33,789 nt of DNA from Planctomycetia bacterium (GTDB lineage: Bacteria > Planctomycetota > MHYJ01 > WSZJ01), in NCBI GenBank assembly GCA_020849035.1, contig JADLHC010000295.1:1-33789 (forward strand). The letters are read 5' to 3'. Position numbers and translations under genes: made by a program. The notes beneath the pieces are model-generated. The model did not search any database. It was given only the letters and a program-made list of their open reading frames with translations, and was not told the DNA's origin. Positions 14,736 to 22,716 of the stretch are shown piece after piece (within the stretch, counting starts at the first letter, position 1; each line of letters starts with the position of its first letter).

Positions 14736-15815
14736 CTATACCCCCGACTTGATGTTGATGATGTCCCCGTCCGCCACCACGTACGTCTTCCCCTCCTGCC
14801 GCAACCGCGCCTTCGCTTTCACCACCTTCATGTCCCCGCCCGCCGCCTCCCAGTCCGCGTACGACACCACCTCCGCCGCCACGAAGCCGCGCGCCAGGTC
14901 CGTGTGAATCTTCGACGCCGCTTCCACCGCATCGTCCCCCTTCCGGATGATCCACGCCCGGCATTCGTCGTCCCCCGCCGTGAAGAAGTACTGCAACCCC
15001 AGCGACCGGAACGCCGCCATCACCAGGTCCGGCGTCGCCAGCTTCTTCAGCCCGTAGTCCCCCATGAACGCCTCGCGCTCCCCCGCCTCCATCCCCAGCA
15101 GCTCCAGCTCCAGCTTCGCGCACACCGGCACCACCGTGTACCCCGGAACCGCGAACGACTTCCCCAGCGCCGTCTCCGGCACGTTCAGCGCCACCACGCA
15201 CGGCTTCTCGCTCAGGAACCGGAACCCCTTCACAAGCTTCGCATCCTCCCCCTTCAGCGCCACCGAGGACGCCGGCTTCCCCTCGCCGAACGCGGCGTGC
15301 AGCTGCCTCAGCACCTCCAGTTCCTGCCTGTCCTTCGCCTGCGTCGGCGTCGGCTTCGTCACCTGCACCTTCAGCTTCTCGATCCGCGCTTCCGCGATCG
15401 CCAGGTCCGCGAATACGAACTCCGTCGCGAGCTGGTCCACCTCCGCCTTCACCTCCGCCTCGGTCCGCAGCGCCGCCGCGTTGTCCCCTTTCCACGCCGC
15501 CACGACCAGCACCAGCCCGTCCGTCTCGTTGCGGAACGACGCCAGCAGCTGGTTGTTCTTGTCGCGGCCCTCGGCCGTCAGCACCAGCGACGCCGTGTCC
15601 GCAAACTCCACCACCGCAGGCGTGTGCTTCTTCGGCTTCCAGTACGCCGACAGCCGGTCCAGCCGCGCGTCCTGGATCTTCGCCACCCCCACCCGCGCCT
15701 TCCCGCCCCCCGCCCCCGCCTGCGCCACCGCCGTGGCGTAGTCCGTCCCCGTCAGGGCGCAGAACAGCGTCGTCTTTCCGGTCTGGGGCGTTCCGACAAG
15801 CGCGGGGCGGGGCAT
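14736..15815 (-). CDS. ychF: YchF/OLA1-like P-loop NTPase
   Basis: YchF proteins are ribosome-associated Obg-family NTPases that tend to prefer ATP. The 359-aa product has the G1 loop GTPQTGKTTLF, an NVPE motif at the G4 position (NxxE is the family marker for relaxed base choice) and the C-terminal TGS/DUF933 region with YFFTAGDDECRAWIIRKGDD and the IHTDLARGFVAAEVV block. The G3 motif is altered: DTAS stands where DxxG is normal. The segment after it, usually glycine-rich, is also divergent. The ATG at 15815 fits the family start; an earlier in-frame ATG at 15851 would add 12 residues. It is followed closely by the SGNH-like gene. Confidence 0.85.
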   Translation of the reverse strand: MPRPALVGTPQTGKTTLFCALTGTDYATAVAQAGAGGGKARVGVAKIQDARLDRLSAYWKPKKHTPAVVEFADTASLVLTAEGRDKNNQLLASFRNETDGLVLVVAAWKGDNAAALRTEAEVKAEVDQLATEFVFADLAIAEARIEKLKVQVTKPTPTQAKDRQELEVLRQLHAAFGEGKPASSVALKGEDAKLVKGFRFLSEKPCVVALNVPETALGKSFAVPGYTVVPVCAKLELELLGMEAGEREAFMGDYGLKKLATPDLVMAAFRSLGLQYFFTAGDDECRAWIIRKGDDAVEAASKIHTDLARGFVAAEVVSYADWEAAGGDMKVVKAKARLRQEGKTYVVADGDIINIKSGV

Positions 15816-15887
15816 GGGGCTCCACGGGAATCGGGGAAGGGCGCAGATCATAGCGGCGCGGCCACGCGCCGCACAGGTTCCGTCGGG

Positions 15888-16679
15888 CTACGACGCCGCC
15901 GGCTCCACTTCAGGCGCCCGGTACACCAGCCGTCCGCCCAGGATCCCGACCTCGTAGAGGATGACGATGGGAAGCGCCAGCGAGGCCATCGACACCAGGT
16001 CGCCGCCCGGCGTCAGCACCGCGCCCAGGATCGCCGCCACGAGGACCTCCATGCGGCGCCAGGACGCGAACGTCTTCGGCGGCACCACCCCCACGAACGA
16101 CAGGAACATCATGATCAGCGGAATCTCGAAGATCGCCCCCGCCGCGACCGTCAGCGCGAAGAACATGTCGAGATACTTGTCCAGCGCGATCGAGTCCCGG
16201 AACTGGTTCCAGTCCGCGCCGAACGAGCCGAGAAATTTCAGCGTCACGGGAATCAGCACCAGGTACCCGAAGACCGCCCCGCCGAAGAACAGCAGAAGCG
16301 ACGCCGGGCCGCAGATCATCGCGTACTTCCGTTCGTGCGGGTGAAGCCCCGCCGCGATGAACTTCCACATCTGCCAGAGCACGACGGGCGCCGCCAGCGC
16401 GAGCCCGAAGATCAGCGCGACCTTCATGGGGATCATGAAGCGGTCGGCGTAGTCGAAGACCTCCAGCTGCGGCGGGTGGCCGAGCGCCTCCTGGGCGGAG
16501 CGGTGGGGCCAGGTGACCGCCCACATCAGCTCCTGCTGCCAGAACAGGCAGATGCCGACGGCGAGCGCGACCCCGATCGTGGAGTAGATGAGCCGCTGCC
16601 GCAGCTCCTCCAGGTGCTCCCCGAAGGTCATCCGGTGGATGTCCAGCCCGCTTCCCGGGTCCTTCTCGGCAATGGCCAT
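15888..16679 (-). CDS. tatC: Sec-independent protein translocase TatC
   Basis: TatC is the membrane receptor for twin-arginine signal peptides in the Tat export pathway for folded proteins. The 263-aa product has the conserved N-terminal FGEHLEELRQRL, six predicted membrane helices, the characteristic FALIFG-like core (VALIFGLALAAPVVLWQMW in part), HPHERKY and the VLTPGGDLVSMASLALPIV segment before the last helix. No tatA or tatB lies in the window. A -10-like TAAACT (16686-16691, minus strand) sits 6 nt ahead of the ATG, but no -35 is evident. The terminator of the upstream coiled-coil operon lies between, so tatC is probably transcribed separately. Confidence 0.96.
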   Translation of the reverse strand: MAIAEKDPGSGLDIHRMTFGEHLEELRQRLIYSTIGVALAVGICLFWQQELMWAVTWPHRSAQEALGHPPQLEVFDYADRFMIPMKVALIFGLALAAPVVLWQMWKFIAAGLHPHERKYAMICGPASLLLFFGGAVFGYLVLIPVTLKFLGSFGADWNQFRDSIALDKYLDMFFALTVAAGAIFEIPLIMMFLSFVGVVPPKTFASWRRMEVLVAAILGAVLTPGGDLVSMASLALPIVILYEVGILGGRLVYRAPEVEPAAS

Positions 16680-16731
16680 GCGCGCAGTTTACCGCGGAAT
16701 CGGCGCGCCGGGGCGCGTCCGCCCCGGAGGC

Positions 16732-16763
16732 CAAGAAGAAACCCCCGGCTCGTCGCCGGGGGT
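16732..16763 (-). terminator. Intrinsic terminator of the coiled-coil/BRCT operon
   Basis: On the minus strand a perfect 9-bp GC-rich stem (16755-16763 with 16741-16749) and 5-nt loop is followed by TTTCTTCTT. It begins about 20 nt after the stop of the BRCT-domain gene. This is the clearest rho-independent terminator in the window. Confidence 0.8.
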
Positions 16764-16783
16764 CCCTGGATCGATCACCTTTC

Positions 16784-18268
16784 CTACCGTGCGATGCCCA
16801 GCATCTCGTAAAGGTCCGCCTCGCGGATGATCTTCACCGCCAGGCTCTTCGCCTTCTCGTAGTTCGGATCCTTCTCGAAGTCGGCGCCCACGACGAGGTA
16901 CGTCGTCTCGCTCTGGACCTCGCCATCGACCTCGCCGCCGAACTCCTCGATCAGGTGCGTCATCTGCTCGTTCGTGTAGCGGCCGCGCAGCTTGCCGCCG
17001 AACACGAACGTCTTCGCCTTCTTCCGGTCGAACACCTCGTTGGCCACGAAGTCGCCCTTCTCGATCCGGGCCGTCTCCTGCAGGTAGTCCAGCCGCTTCA
17101 GCCGCTCCGCGGCCAGCATCACCTTGTTGCCGTTCGGCTCCGTCACCTCGATCACGTTCCCCTTCTCCACGACCTTGCCTTCGTACACCGAGCCGTCCTG
17201 CATCTGCACGATTCCGTCGCGCAGCATCGAGATCACCGCGTAATCCTGGTTCACCTCGATCACCACCGCCTTGCCCTTGTTCTCCTTGCGCCCGCCCTTC
17301 GTCATGGCGAACACTTCGAAGATCGTCCCCTTCAGCAGGGCGTCCCTCCGGCCGATGTCGATCCACGCCGTCAGCTCCGCCGGGATCGAGTTGATCACCA
17401 TCCCGTCGGCCTCCGTGCTCTCCCGGGCCAGCTGCCGCTTCGTCGAGATCGCGAACACGCGGTCCTGGAGCTCCTGGATCTTCTTCCTTCTCTCGGCCAC
17501 CACCTTCTCCTGCTTCGCCTTCATCTGGTCCAGCTCGTCCAGCTTCGCCCGAACGTCCTTCTCGAGGTCCGCGATCGCCTGCTCGCTGTTCTTGGCGTTC
17601 TGCGCGATCTGGTCCTCGATGCTGCGGATCGCCTCGCGGAGCTCCTTGATCCGGCGCGTCTTCTCCTCGATCAGCGTGCCCAGCTTGCCCTGGCTCTTCC
17701 CGTCGCCGACGTTCTCATTGTGAAGCGAGACGGCGGAGACGGCCTCGCCCTCGAGCGCGGCGGCCTTCTCGTGAAGTTCCTTGGTCATCGCCTCGAGCTC
17801 GGCCACGAGGTACTGCTGCACGTCCGGGGTTTCGCTCGCGATGCGCGTCTCGGCGGAGGCGCGGGAATCCTTGATGAAGCACAGGTCGCGGCCGCCGTCG
17901 GCGGAGTTGACCTGGATCTCACCCGTGTCCTCGTTCAGCTGCCACTGCCCGTACTTCGTCTTGCACGACGTCGTGCCCAGGCGCCTCGCCCACAGGTTCA
18001 GGTGGTCGATCATCGCCTGGATGCCCGGCCGCGCGCCGATCGTCGAGTTCATCCCCACCAGGTCGGCCAGCTGGTCGGCCTGCTTCTTCATCTTGTCCAG
18101 CTTGTCCGCCGCCTGGCGGCGCGCCTCGCGGGCTTCGCGAAGCTGCTTCTTCAGGCCCGTCTGCTCGTTCATGACCTCGTCGTAGCTGAAATACCACCAG
18201 ACGCCCATGCCGACCGTCACCAGGGCGCTGAGGATGATCGCGACGAGACCGCTCGTGTCTTTCTGCAT
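16784..18268 (-). CDS. Membrane-anchored coiled-coil protein with C-terminal BRCT domain
   Basis: Function unknown. The 494-aa product has one N-terminal membrane helix (about 7-28) and coiled-coil stretches (about 33-72 and 155-272). A beta-rich domain follows (about 300-375, starting AWIDIGRRDALLKGTIFEVF). The C-terminus (about 418-494) reads as a BRCT domain: FVFGGKLRG, LIEEFGGEVDGEVQSETTYL, VVGADF and KAKSLAVKIIREADLYEML match the DNA-ligase-type BRCT pattern, including the Gly-Gly and the 'K-A-x-x-L-x-V-K-I-I' block. BRCT domains usually act in DNA repair and bind phosphoproteins or DNA ends, so one on a membrane protein is odd. Similar tandem proteins occur in Planctomycetota, as far as I recall. 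It lies 15 nt after its shorter paralogue, in one operon ending at the terminator. Confidence 0.85.
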   Translation of the reverse strand: MQKDTSGLVAIILSALVTVGMGVWWYFSYDEVMNEQTGLKKQLREAREARRQAADKLDKMKKQADQLADLVGMNSTIGARPGIQAMIDHLNLWARRLGTTSCKTKYGQWQLNEDTGEIQVNSADGGRDLCFIKDSRASAETRIASETPDVQQYLVAELEAMTKELHEKAAALEGEAVSAVSLHNENVGDGKSQGKLGTLIEEKTRRIKELREAIRSIEDQIAQNAKNSEQAIADLEKDVRAKLDELDQMKAKQEKVVAERRKKIQELQDRVFAISTKRQLARESTEADGMVINSIPAELTAWIDIGRRDALLKGTIFEVFAMTKGGRKENKGKAVVIEVNQDYAVISMLRDGIVQMQDGSVYEGKVVEKGNVIEVTEPNGNKVMLAAERLKRLDYLQETARIEKGDFVANEVFDRKKAKTFVFGGKLRGRYTNEQMTHLIEEFGGEVDGEVQSETTYLVVGADFEKDPNYEKAKSLAVKIIREADLYEMLGIAR

Positions 18269-18283
18269 CGCTGTTAGTTCTCC

Positions 18284-19498
18284 TTAGTCACCCAGGAACC
18301 GGAAGATTTCGAAGTGCGGGCGCCACGGCGCGGACAGGAGCTGCGCCTTCTCGAAGTTCGGGTCGGACTGGTACGAGTCGCCGACGATGACGAAATCCGT
18401 GTCGTCCGAGACGGCGTCCTGGACGATCGAACCCAGGTTCCGGATCCGGTTGCCGGCGGCTTCCTTCGAGTACTTCGTCTTCCCGAACTCGCCCACCAGC
18501 GCCACCTTCTTCGGGCGGCTGGGGCTGAACAGAGGGTTGAACACCAGGTCGCCCTGGATGATCGGGTCGAAGCGGTCGACCGTCTCCGTGATGCTGACCT
18601 TCGCCGACTCCGCGAAGATCTCCTTCACCTCGACCTCGCCCTTCCAGCGGACGTTTCCGCCCGGCTCGCGGACGAAGACGACCAGCTTCAGGCCGCGCAC
18701 GATGCGGTCGCGCGAGCCGAGGTTGATGAACGCGTACTTCTCGTCCTGGTGCGGATCCACGATCCTGCCCTGCGTCTCGGTCAGGTCGTGGAAGATCGCC
18801 TCCTGCTTGACCAGCTCGCGGAGCGCGGTGTCGACCGCGTTGACCTTGTTGTTCAGGTCCAGCGTCTCCGCATTCTGCGCCTTCGTCAGGTCCGTGCGGG
18901 CCTGCGTCAGCTTCGTGATCTCCGCCTCCAGCGTGCTCTTCCGCAGCTCGTACCGCCGGACGTCGTCCGTCTGGAGGTCCGTCACGTGCGTCAGGTTCGC
19001 CTGGAGCTCGTTGATCTCCTCGTCCTTGAGGCGCCCGTAGTTGTTCAGCACCTCCTGGCTCGACTTCGCGGCGACCTCGGATTCCGCCTTGAACTGCGTC
19101 GCGGTCGCGTGCCGGTGCAGGGCGATCTCGTACTCCAGCTCGGCGGCGTGGATGATCTCCCACATCGCCATCGCCTTGCCGGGCAGGTTGTACCCGCCGC
19201 TCTCCTTCGGGCCCTTCTTCAGGACCACGCGGTCCCCGATCAGGCCCAGCGTCTTCTCGATGTCGGATTCCTGCTCGAACTGGAACCCGACGAGCCGGGA
19301 GACGAACTGGATTTCGCGGAAGTGGACGTCGCGGCGTTCCTTCTCGTCCCCTGCGGCCTCGGTCTCCGCACGCTTCTTCCACTCCTTGTGCGTCTGCACT
19401 TCCAGGTACTGGAGGAACGCCGTCACGGACGCCCCGAGGGCGAGCGCCACGGACAGGATCACCCAGATGATGCTGATGCCCCGACTGGCTCTGGACAT
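18284..19498 (-). CDS. Membrane-anchored coiled-coil protein, paralogue with BRCT-like end
   Basis: Function unknown. The 404-aa product has the same order of parts as the downstream protein: a basic N-terminus (MSRASRG), a membrane helix (about 8-30), helical coiled-coil regions (about 36-75 and 135-235), a beta domain starting YAFINLGSRDRIVRGLKLVV (255-274), and a C-terminal segment (about 330-404). That segment contains KKVALVGEF, DDTDFVIVGD and FEKAQLLS, resembling a reduced BRCT fold in which the GG block is replaced by NLGSIV. The basic N-terminus predicts that the bulk of the protein lies outside the cytoplasmic membrane. A strong GGAGGTGG ribosome site and a perfect -35/-10 pair precede it, suggesting high expression. 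It is the first gene of a two-gene operon. Confidence 0.85.
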   Translation of the reverse strand: MSRASRGISIIWVILSVALALGASVTAFLQYLEVQTHKEWKKRAETEAAGDEKERRDVHFREIQFVSRLVGFQFEQESDIEKTLGLIGDRVVLKKGPKESGGYNLPGKAMAMWEIIHAAELEYEIALHRHATATQFKAESEVAAKSSQEVLNNYGRLKDEEINELQANLTHVTDLQTDDVRRYELRKSTLEAEITKLTQARTDLTKAQNAETLDLNNKVNAVDTALRELVKQEAIFHDLTETQGRIVDPHQDEKYAFINLGSRDRIVRGLKLVVFVREPGGNVRWKGEVEVKEIFAESAKVSITETVDRFDPIIQGDLVFNPLFSPSRPKKVALVGEFGKTKYSKEAAGNRIRNLGSIVQDAVSDDTDFVIVGDSYQSDPNFEKAQLLSAPWRPHFEIFRFLGD

Positions 19499-19526
19499 GC
19501 GTCCACCTCCAATGTTGAGGGTCGCG

Positions 19527-19554
19527 ATTATAGGAACGGGACCGGTCGTGTCAA
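19527..19554 (-). promoter_or_regulatory. Perfect-consensus sigma70-type promoter
   Basis: On the minus strand TTGACA (19549-19554) and TATAAT (19527-19532) are separated by 16 bp. Both hexamers match consensus at all six positions, the strongest promoter in the window. The leader of about 20 nt contains GGAGGTGG 3 nt before the ATG at 19498. Confidence 0.85.
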
Positions 19555-19588
19555 AACCTAACGCCTTGGCCTTGAACGCGTTCCACGC

Positions 19589-20368
19589 CTATTTCGCAGG
19601 CTCCTCAAGCTTCACCCCCAGCTTCTTCAGCATCGCCTTCGCCGTACCGGCTTCCTTGCTCTCCGGCTGGGCGGCCACGAGCGCCTTGAACGCCTCGATC
19701 GCGTCCGCCTTCTTCCCGTTCTTCAACAGCCAGTTCCCCTTGTTCAGCAGCGTCGTCCTCTCGTGCTCCTGCGCCTTCACCTCGTATGCCGCCTTGAATT
19801 CCGCGTCGCCGGAGTGGTTTCTCACGAACTCCTGCGCCTTCTTCCCCGCCTCCGTCTCCGCATACCACGTCGCGAGCAGGAACGCCGGGTCCACCGCCTT
19901 CTTCAGGTCCTTCGCCTGCTCCGCGTTCACCATGTCGTTCCACGCCGGATTCACGAACGACGCCACGAACTGCTCCGGCGGCGGCTTCCCGCCCGAACGC
20001 GCGATCTCCTTGCCGTCCGGCGTGATCATCAGCAGCGTCGGAACGCCCGTCACCTTGAACGAATCGTACAGCGCCTTTTGGTCCTTACCCTTCCCGGGGT
20101 TGACCTTGACGCACACCTTGTCGCTCAGGAACTTCTGCACGTCCTCCCGAGGGTAGGTGTCCGTCTCCATCTCTTTGCAGTACTTTCAACCGTCGGTCAG
20201 GATGTCGACGAAGAGCAGCTTGCCTTCCCCGATCGCCCGCGCCCTCGCCTGCTCGTAGCTGGCCTCCCACTGCACTCCACCCTTCTGGTTGGGCGGGGCC
20301 TTGGGCGGCTCGGCGAAGCCTGCGGAAGCGGCGACGAGGAGGGCAACGGCGATGGGCACGAAGCGCAT
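19589..20368 (-). CDS. Secreted thioredoxin-fold protein, predicted UxxC selenoprotein
   Basis: The frame runs from ATG 20368 to the stop at 19589 with one in-frame TGA (20186-20188). Read through, it gives 259 aa. There is a signal peptide (about 1-19, ending GFA), then WEASYEQARARAIGEGKLLF, DILTDG, the TGA at position 61, and KYCKEMETDTYP. Family relatives have a CxxC here; the TGA falls exactly on the first Cys and Cys64 supplies the second, giving U-x-x-C. The cis-proline loop VTGVPTLLMI follows. The C-terminus (about 185-250) has a TPR-like helix pair. The simplest reading is selenocysteine, in an exported thiol-disulfide oxidoreductase. A nonsense mutation or base error is the alternative. 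Without readthrough, an N-terminal 60-aa peptide and a headless 193-aa piece would result. The Sec machinery is not in the window. Confidence 0.75.
20138..20159 (-). promoter_or_regulatory. Weak candidate for a bacterial SECIS hairpin
   Basis: Bacterial selenocysteine insertion needs a hairpin shortly 3' of the UGA, inside the coding sequence. Here CAC/GUG and CCU/AGG pairings form an interrupted stem with a CGGG loop about 36 nt after the TGA, near the far end of the usual range. A longer-range pairing, CUGCA with UGCAG (20176-20180 with 20135-20139), may close it. Paired by eye only. Confidence 0.25.
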
Positions 20369-20420
20369 CGAGTCCCTCCGAGACGAGAAATGACGACCCC
20401 CCGGTCGTTCTGAAGCGACG

Positions 20421-20450
20421 AGAATAAATGGGCGCGTGGCGGGCGATCAA
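20421..20450 (-). promoter_or_regulatory. Candidate promoter of the selenoprotein gene
   Basis: On the minus strand TTGATC (20445-20450) and TATTCT (20421-20426) lie 18 bp apart, each matching consensus at 4 of 6 positions. The leader to the ATG at 20368 is about 45 nt and contains GGAGGG just upstream of the start. It is divergent from the coaE-rho promoter. Confidence 0.4.
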
Positions 20451-20501
20451 GGCAAATCCGTCCTGCGGGAGGCTTTGGGAAAACCCTCCCTCCCCGCGTC
20501 C

Positions 20502-20531
20502 TTGACTTGGCCGCCCCCCCGGCCCTACACT
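20502..20531 (+). promoter_or_regulatory. Promoter of the coaE-rho operon
   Basis: TTGACT (20502-20507) and TACACT (20526-20531) are 18 bp apart, matching consensus at 5 and 4 of 6 positions. The predicted leader to the coaE TTG start is about 58 nt. Confidence 0.55.
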
Positions 20532-20595
20532 TTGCCCTTCGCTTCTTACTTTTCGCACCGCGCCTCGCGGGCCCTTCTCCTCGAACCGGCACCCC

Positions 20596-21192
20596 TTGAA
20601 TGACCGTCCGTACCTGATCGGCCTGGTCGGCGGCATCGCCAGCGGCAAGTCCACGGTCGCGCGCGCGTTCGAGCGCCGCGGCGCGCGGGTCCTGGACGCC
20701 GACACGATCGCCAAGGGTCTTCTCGACCTCCCCGACGTCCGCCGCGAGCTGGCGGCGGCCTTCGGCGACGTCGAGACGGGCGGGCGGGTCGATCCGCCGA
20801 AGCTGGCGAAGGCGGCGTTCGCGACGGAGGAGAGCGGGAAGCGGATCAACGCGATCATGCACCCGCGCGTGGCGGCGGAAGTCGCGCGGATTGTCGGGGA
20901 GTGGCGGGCGGCGGGGTACCGGGGGCTCGTGGTGGTGGACGCGCCGCTGCTGCTGGAGGCGGGGATGAGAAGTTCGGTGGACGCGGTGGTGTACGTGGAC
21001 GCCCCCGAGGCGGCGCGGCGCGAGCGCGCGCGGCAGCGGGGCTGGGCCGACGCGGAACTGGACCGGCGCGAGCGGCTGCAGTGGCCGGTCGAGCGCAAGA
21101 AGGCGGCGTCGGACGCGGTCATCCCCAACGCCGGGACGCCGGAGGAACTGGAGGCGGCGGTGGACGAATTCCTGAAGCGGCGGGCGCCGTGA
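20596..21192 (+). CDS. coaE: Dephospho-CoA kinase
   Basis: This enzyme phosphorylates dephospho-CoA at the 3'-hydroxyl of ribose, the last step of coenzyme A synthesis in the cytoplasm. The 198-aa product has the Walker A GLVGGIASGKST, the DADTIAKGLL segment, the HPRVAAEV motif after INAIM, the VVVDAPLLLEAGM Walker B/lid block and the C-terminal VIPNAGTPEEL typical of the family. The start is TTG at 20596; no ATG or GTG occurs in frame before the P-loop, and the upstream frame has no better start. No clear ribosome site precedes it. rho follows; a GTG in the rho frame overlaps the coaE stop by 4 nt, so the two are likely co-transcribed. Confidence 0.94.
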   Translation: MNDRPYLIGLVGGIASGKSTVARAFERRGARVLDADTIAKGLLDLPDVRRELAAAFGDVETGGRVDPPKLAKAAFATEESGKRINAIMHPRVAAEVARIVGEWRAAGYRGLVVVDAPLLLEAGMRSSVDAVVYVDAPEAARRERARQRGWADAELDRRERLQWPVERKKAASDAVIPNAGTPEELEAAVDEFLKRRAP

Positions 21193-21269
21193 AGCGCGCG
21201 GGCGGGACCCGGCGCCGCAAGCCGGACAACAAGGACGACAACAGGGGCACTTCGCAAGAGGACAAGCCG

Positions 21270-22676
21270 ATGGCCGAGGACGCGGTCGTGCCGCAGGAAC
21301 CCCCGAAGACGCCGCCGCCGGGGGGCGAAGCCGTGCCGCCGCTGCCGGCTCTCCCCGCCGCCCCCGCTCCTGCGGCCGAGCCTCCCCCGCCGTCCGCGCC
21401 CGCCGCGCCTCCCCCGCCGGACCTCTTCCTTCACAAGCTGCAGATGCTCCGCCAGGCGGATCTCGTCAAGCTGGCGCGTTCCATGGGCGCGACCGACCCG
21501 CTGGGCGCGACCCGGCAGGACGTGATTTACCGCATCGTGCGCGAGCACACCCGGCTCGGCGGTATCACGATGTGCCAGGGCGTGCTCGACGCCATGCCCG
21601 AGGGCTACGGCTTCCTCCGCAGCGCCGCCTACTCATACACCCCCTCCCCCGACGACGGCTACATCCCCCAGGGCGTCCCGCGCCGCTCCGGCATCAAGCA
21701 GGGCGACACCGTCGTCGGCGCCATCCGCCCCCCCCGCGAAGGCGAGAAGTACTTCGCCCTCCTCCGCATCGACTCCGTCAATTTCGAGATGCCCGAGAAG
21801 GCCCTCAAGCGCAAGGCCTTCGAGGACCTCACCCCCCTTCACCCCCACAAGCGCCTCTTCCTCGAGCACGACCCCGACGACTACTCCACCCGCATCGTGA
21901 ACCTGTTCTCGCCGATCGGGAAGGGCCAGCGCGGGCTGATCGTGGCGCCGCCGCGCGTCGGGAAGACGATCCTGCTGTCGAAGATCGCGCACGCGATCGA
22001 GGCGAACCATCCCGAGTGCATGGTGATCGTGCTGCTGATCGACGAGCGGCCCGAGGAGGTCACGAACATGCGCCGGTCGATCAAGGGCGAGGTCGTGGCC
22101 TCGACGTTCGACGAGCAGGCCTCGCGGCACTCGCAGGTGACGGACATGGTGCTGGAGAAGGCGAAACGGCTGGTGGAGTACGGGAAGGACGTCGTGCTGC
22201 TGATGGACTCGATCACGCGCATGGGGCGGGCCTTCAACAACCTCATGGGCCCGCACGGCAAGATCATGAGCGGCGGCATGGACGTGGAGGCCCTCCAGAA
22301 GCCCAAGGTCTTCTTCGGCAGCGCGCGCCAGATCGAGAACGGGGGAAGCCTGACGATTCTCGCCACGTGCCTGATCGACACGGGCAGCAAGATGGACGAG
22401 GTGATCTTCGAGGAGTTCAAGGGCACGGGGAACATGGAGCTCTACCTCGACCGCAGCGCGGGAAACCGGAGGATCTTCCCGGCTCTCGACCTGAACAAGA
22501 GCGGGACGCGCAAGGAGGAGCTGATCATGGACCCGGACGAGCTGAAGCGGGTGTTGTGGTTGCGGAAGCTCATTGCCGAGATCCGCGATCCGGGGGAGGT
22601 GATCGAACTGCTGGTGGCGAAGATGAAGAAGCACCGGACGAACGCGGAGCTGCTGATGAACCTGAAGGGGGACTAG
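21270..22676 (+). CDS. rho: Transcription termination factor Rho
   Basis: Rho is a hexameric RNA-dependent ATPase that ends transcription of untranslated RNA. The 468-aa product carries a Pro/Ala-rich N-terminal extension (about 8-52), a Rho N-terminal helical region ([20 protein letters not shown]), the cold-shock-like RNA-binding domain, and the ATPase core. Core landmarks are the Walker [21 protein letters not shown], Walker [11 protein letters not shown] and the Q-loop/R-loop [20 protein letters not shown]. The ATG at 21270 is preferred because AAGAGGA lies 7 nt upstream. A GTG at 21189, overlapping the coaE stop, would add 27 basic residues and is a realistic alternative. The proline-rich insert is larger than in E. 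coli Rho; such low-complexity inserts are common in GC-rich phyla. Confidence 0.96.
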   Translation: MAEDAVVPQEPPKTPPPGGEAVPPLPALPAAPAPAAEPPPPSAPAAPPPPDLFLHKLQMLRQADLVKLARSMGATDPLGATRQDVIYRIVREHTRLGGITMCQGVLDAMPEGYGFLRSAAYSYTPSPDDGYIPQGVPRRSGIKQGDTVVGAIRPPREGEKYFALLRIDSVNFEMPEKALKRKAFEDLTPLHPHKRLFLEHDPDDYSTRIVNLFSPIGKGQRGLIVAPPRVGKTILLSKIAHAIEANHPECMVIVLLIDERPEEVTNMRRSIKGEVVASTFDEQASRHSQVTDMVLEKAKRLVEYGKDVVLLMDSITRMGRAFNNLMGPHGKIMSGGMDVEALQKPKVFFGSARQIENGGSLTILATCLIDTGSKMDEVIFEEFKGTGNMELYLDRSAGNRRIFPALDLNKSGTRKEELIMDPDELKRVLWLRKLIAEIRDPGEVIELLVAKMKKHRTNAELLMNLKGD

Positions 22677-22716
22677 GAGGTACGGCGGGGCCGCCGGTGT
22701 CCGCCCTCCCGCGTTC

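Noticed and set aside
14457..16811. 784-aa plus-strand open frame
   Set aside because: It lies antisense to ychF, tatC and the SGNH-like gene and has no recognisable domains.
19589..20170. Reading the 193-aa ORF as an independent cytoplasmic gene
   Set aside because: It lacks the first strand and half the active site of the thioredoxin fold; the missing part is upstream in frame.
20186..20368. Reading the 60-aa ORF as a separate small secreted peptide
   Set aside because: It stops in the middle of a thioredoxin active site and continues in the same frame after the TGA, so it is the front of one longer protein.
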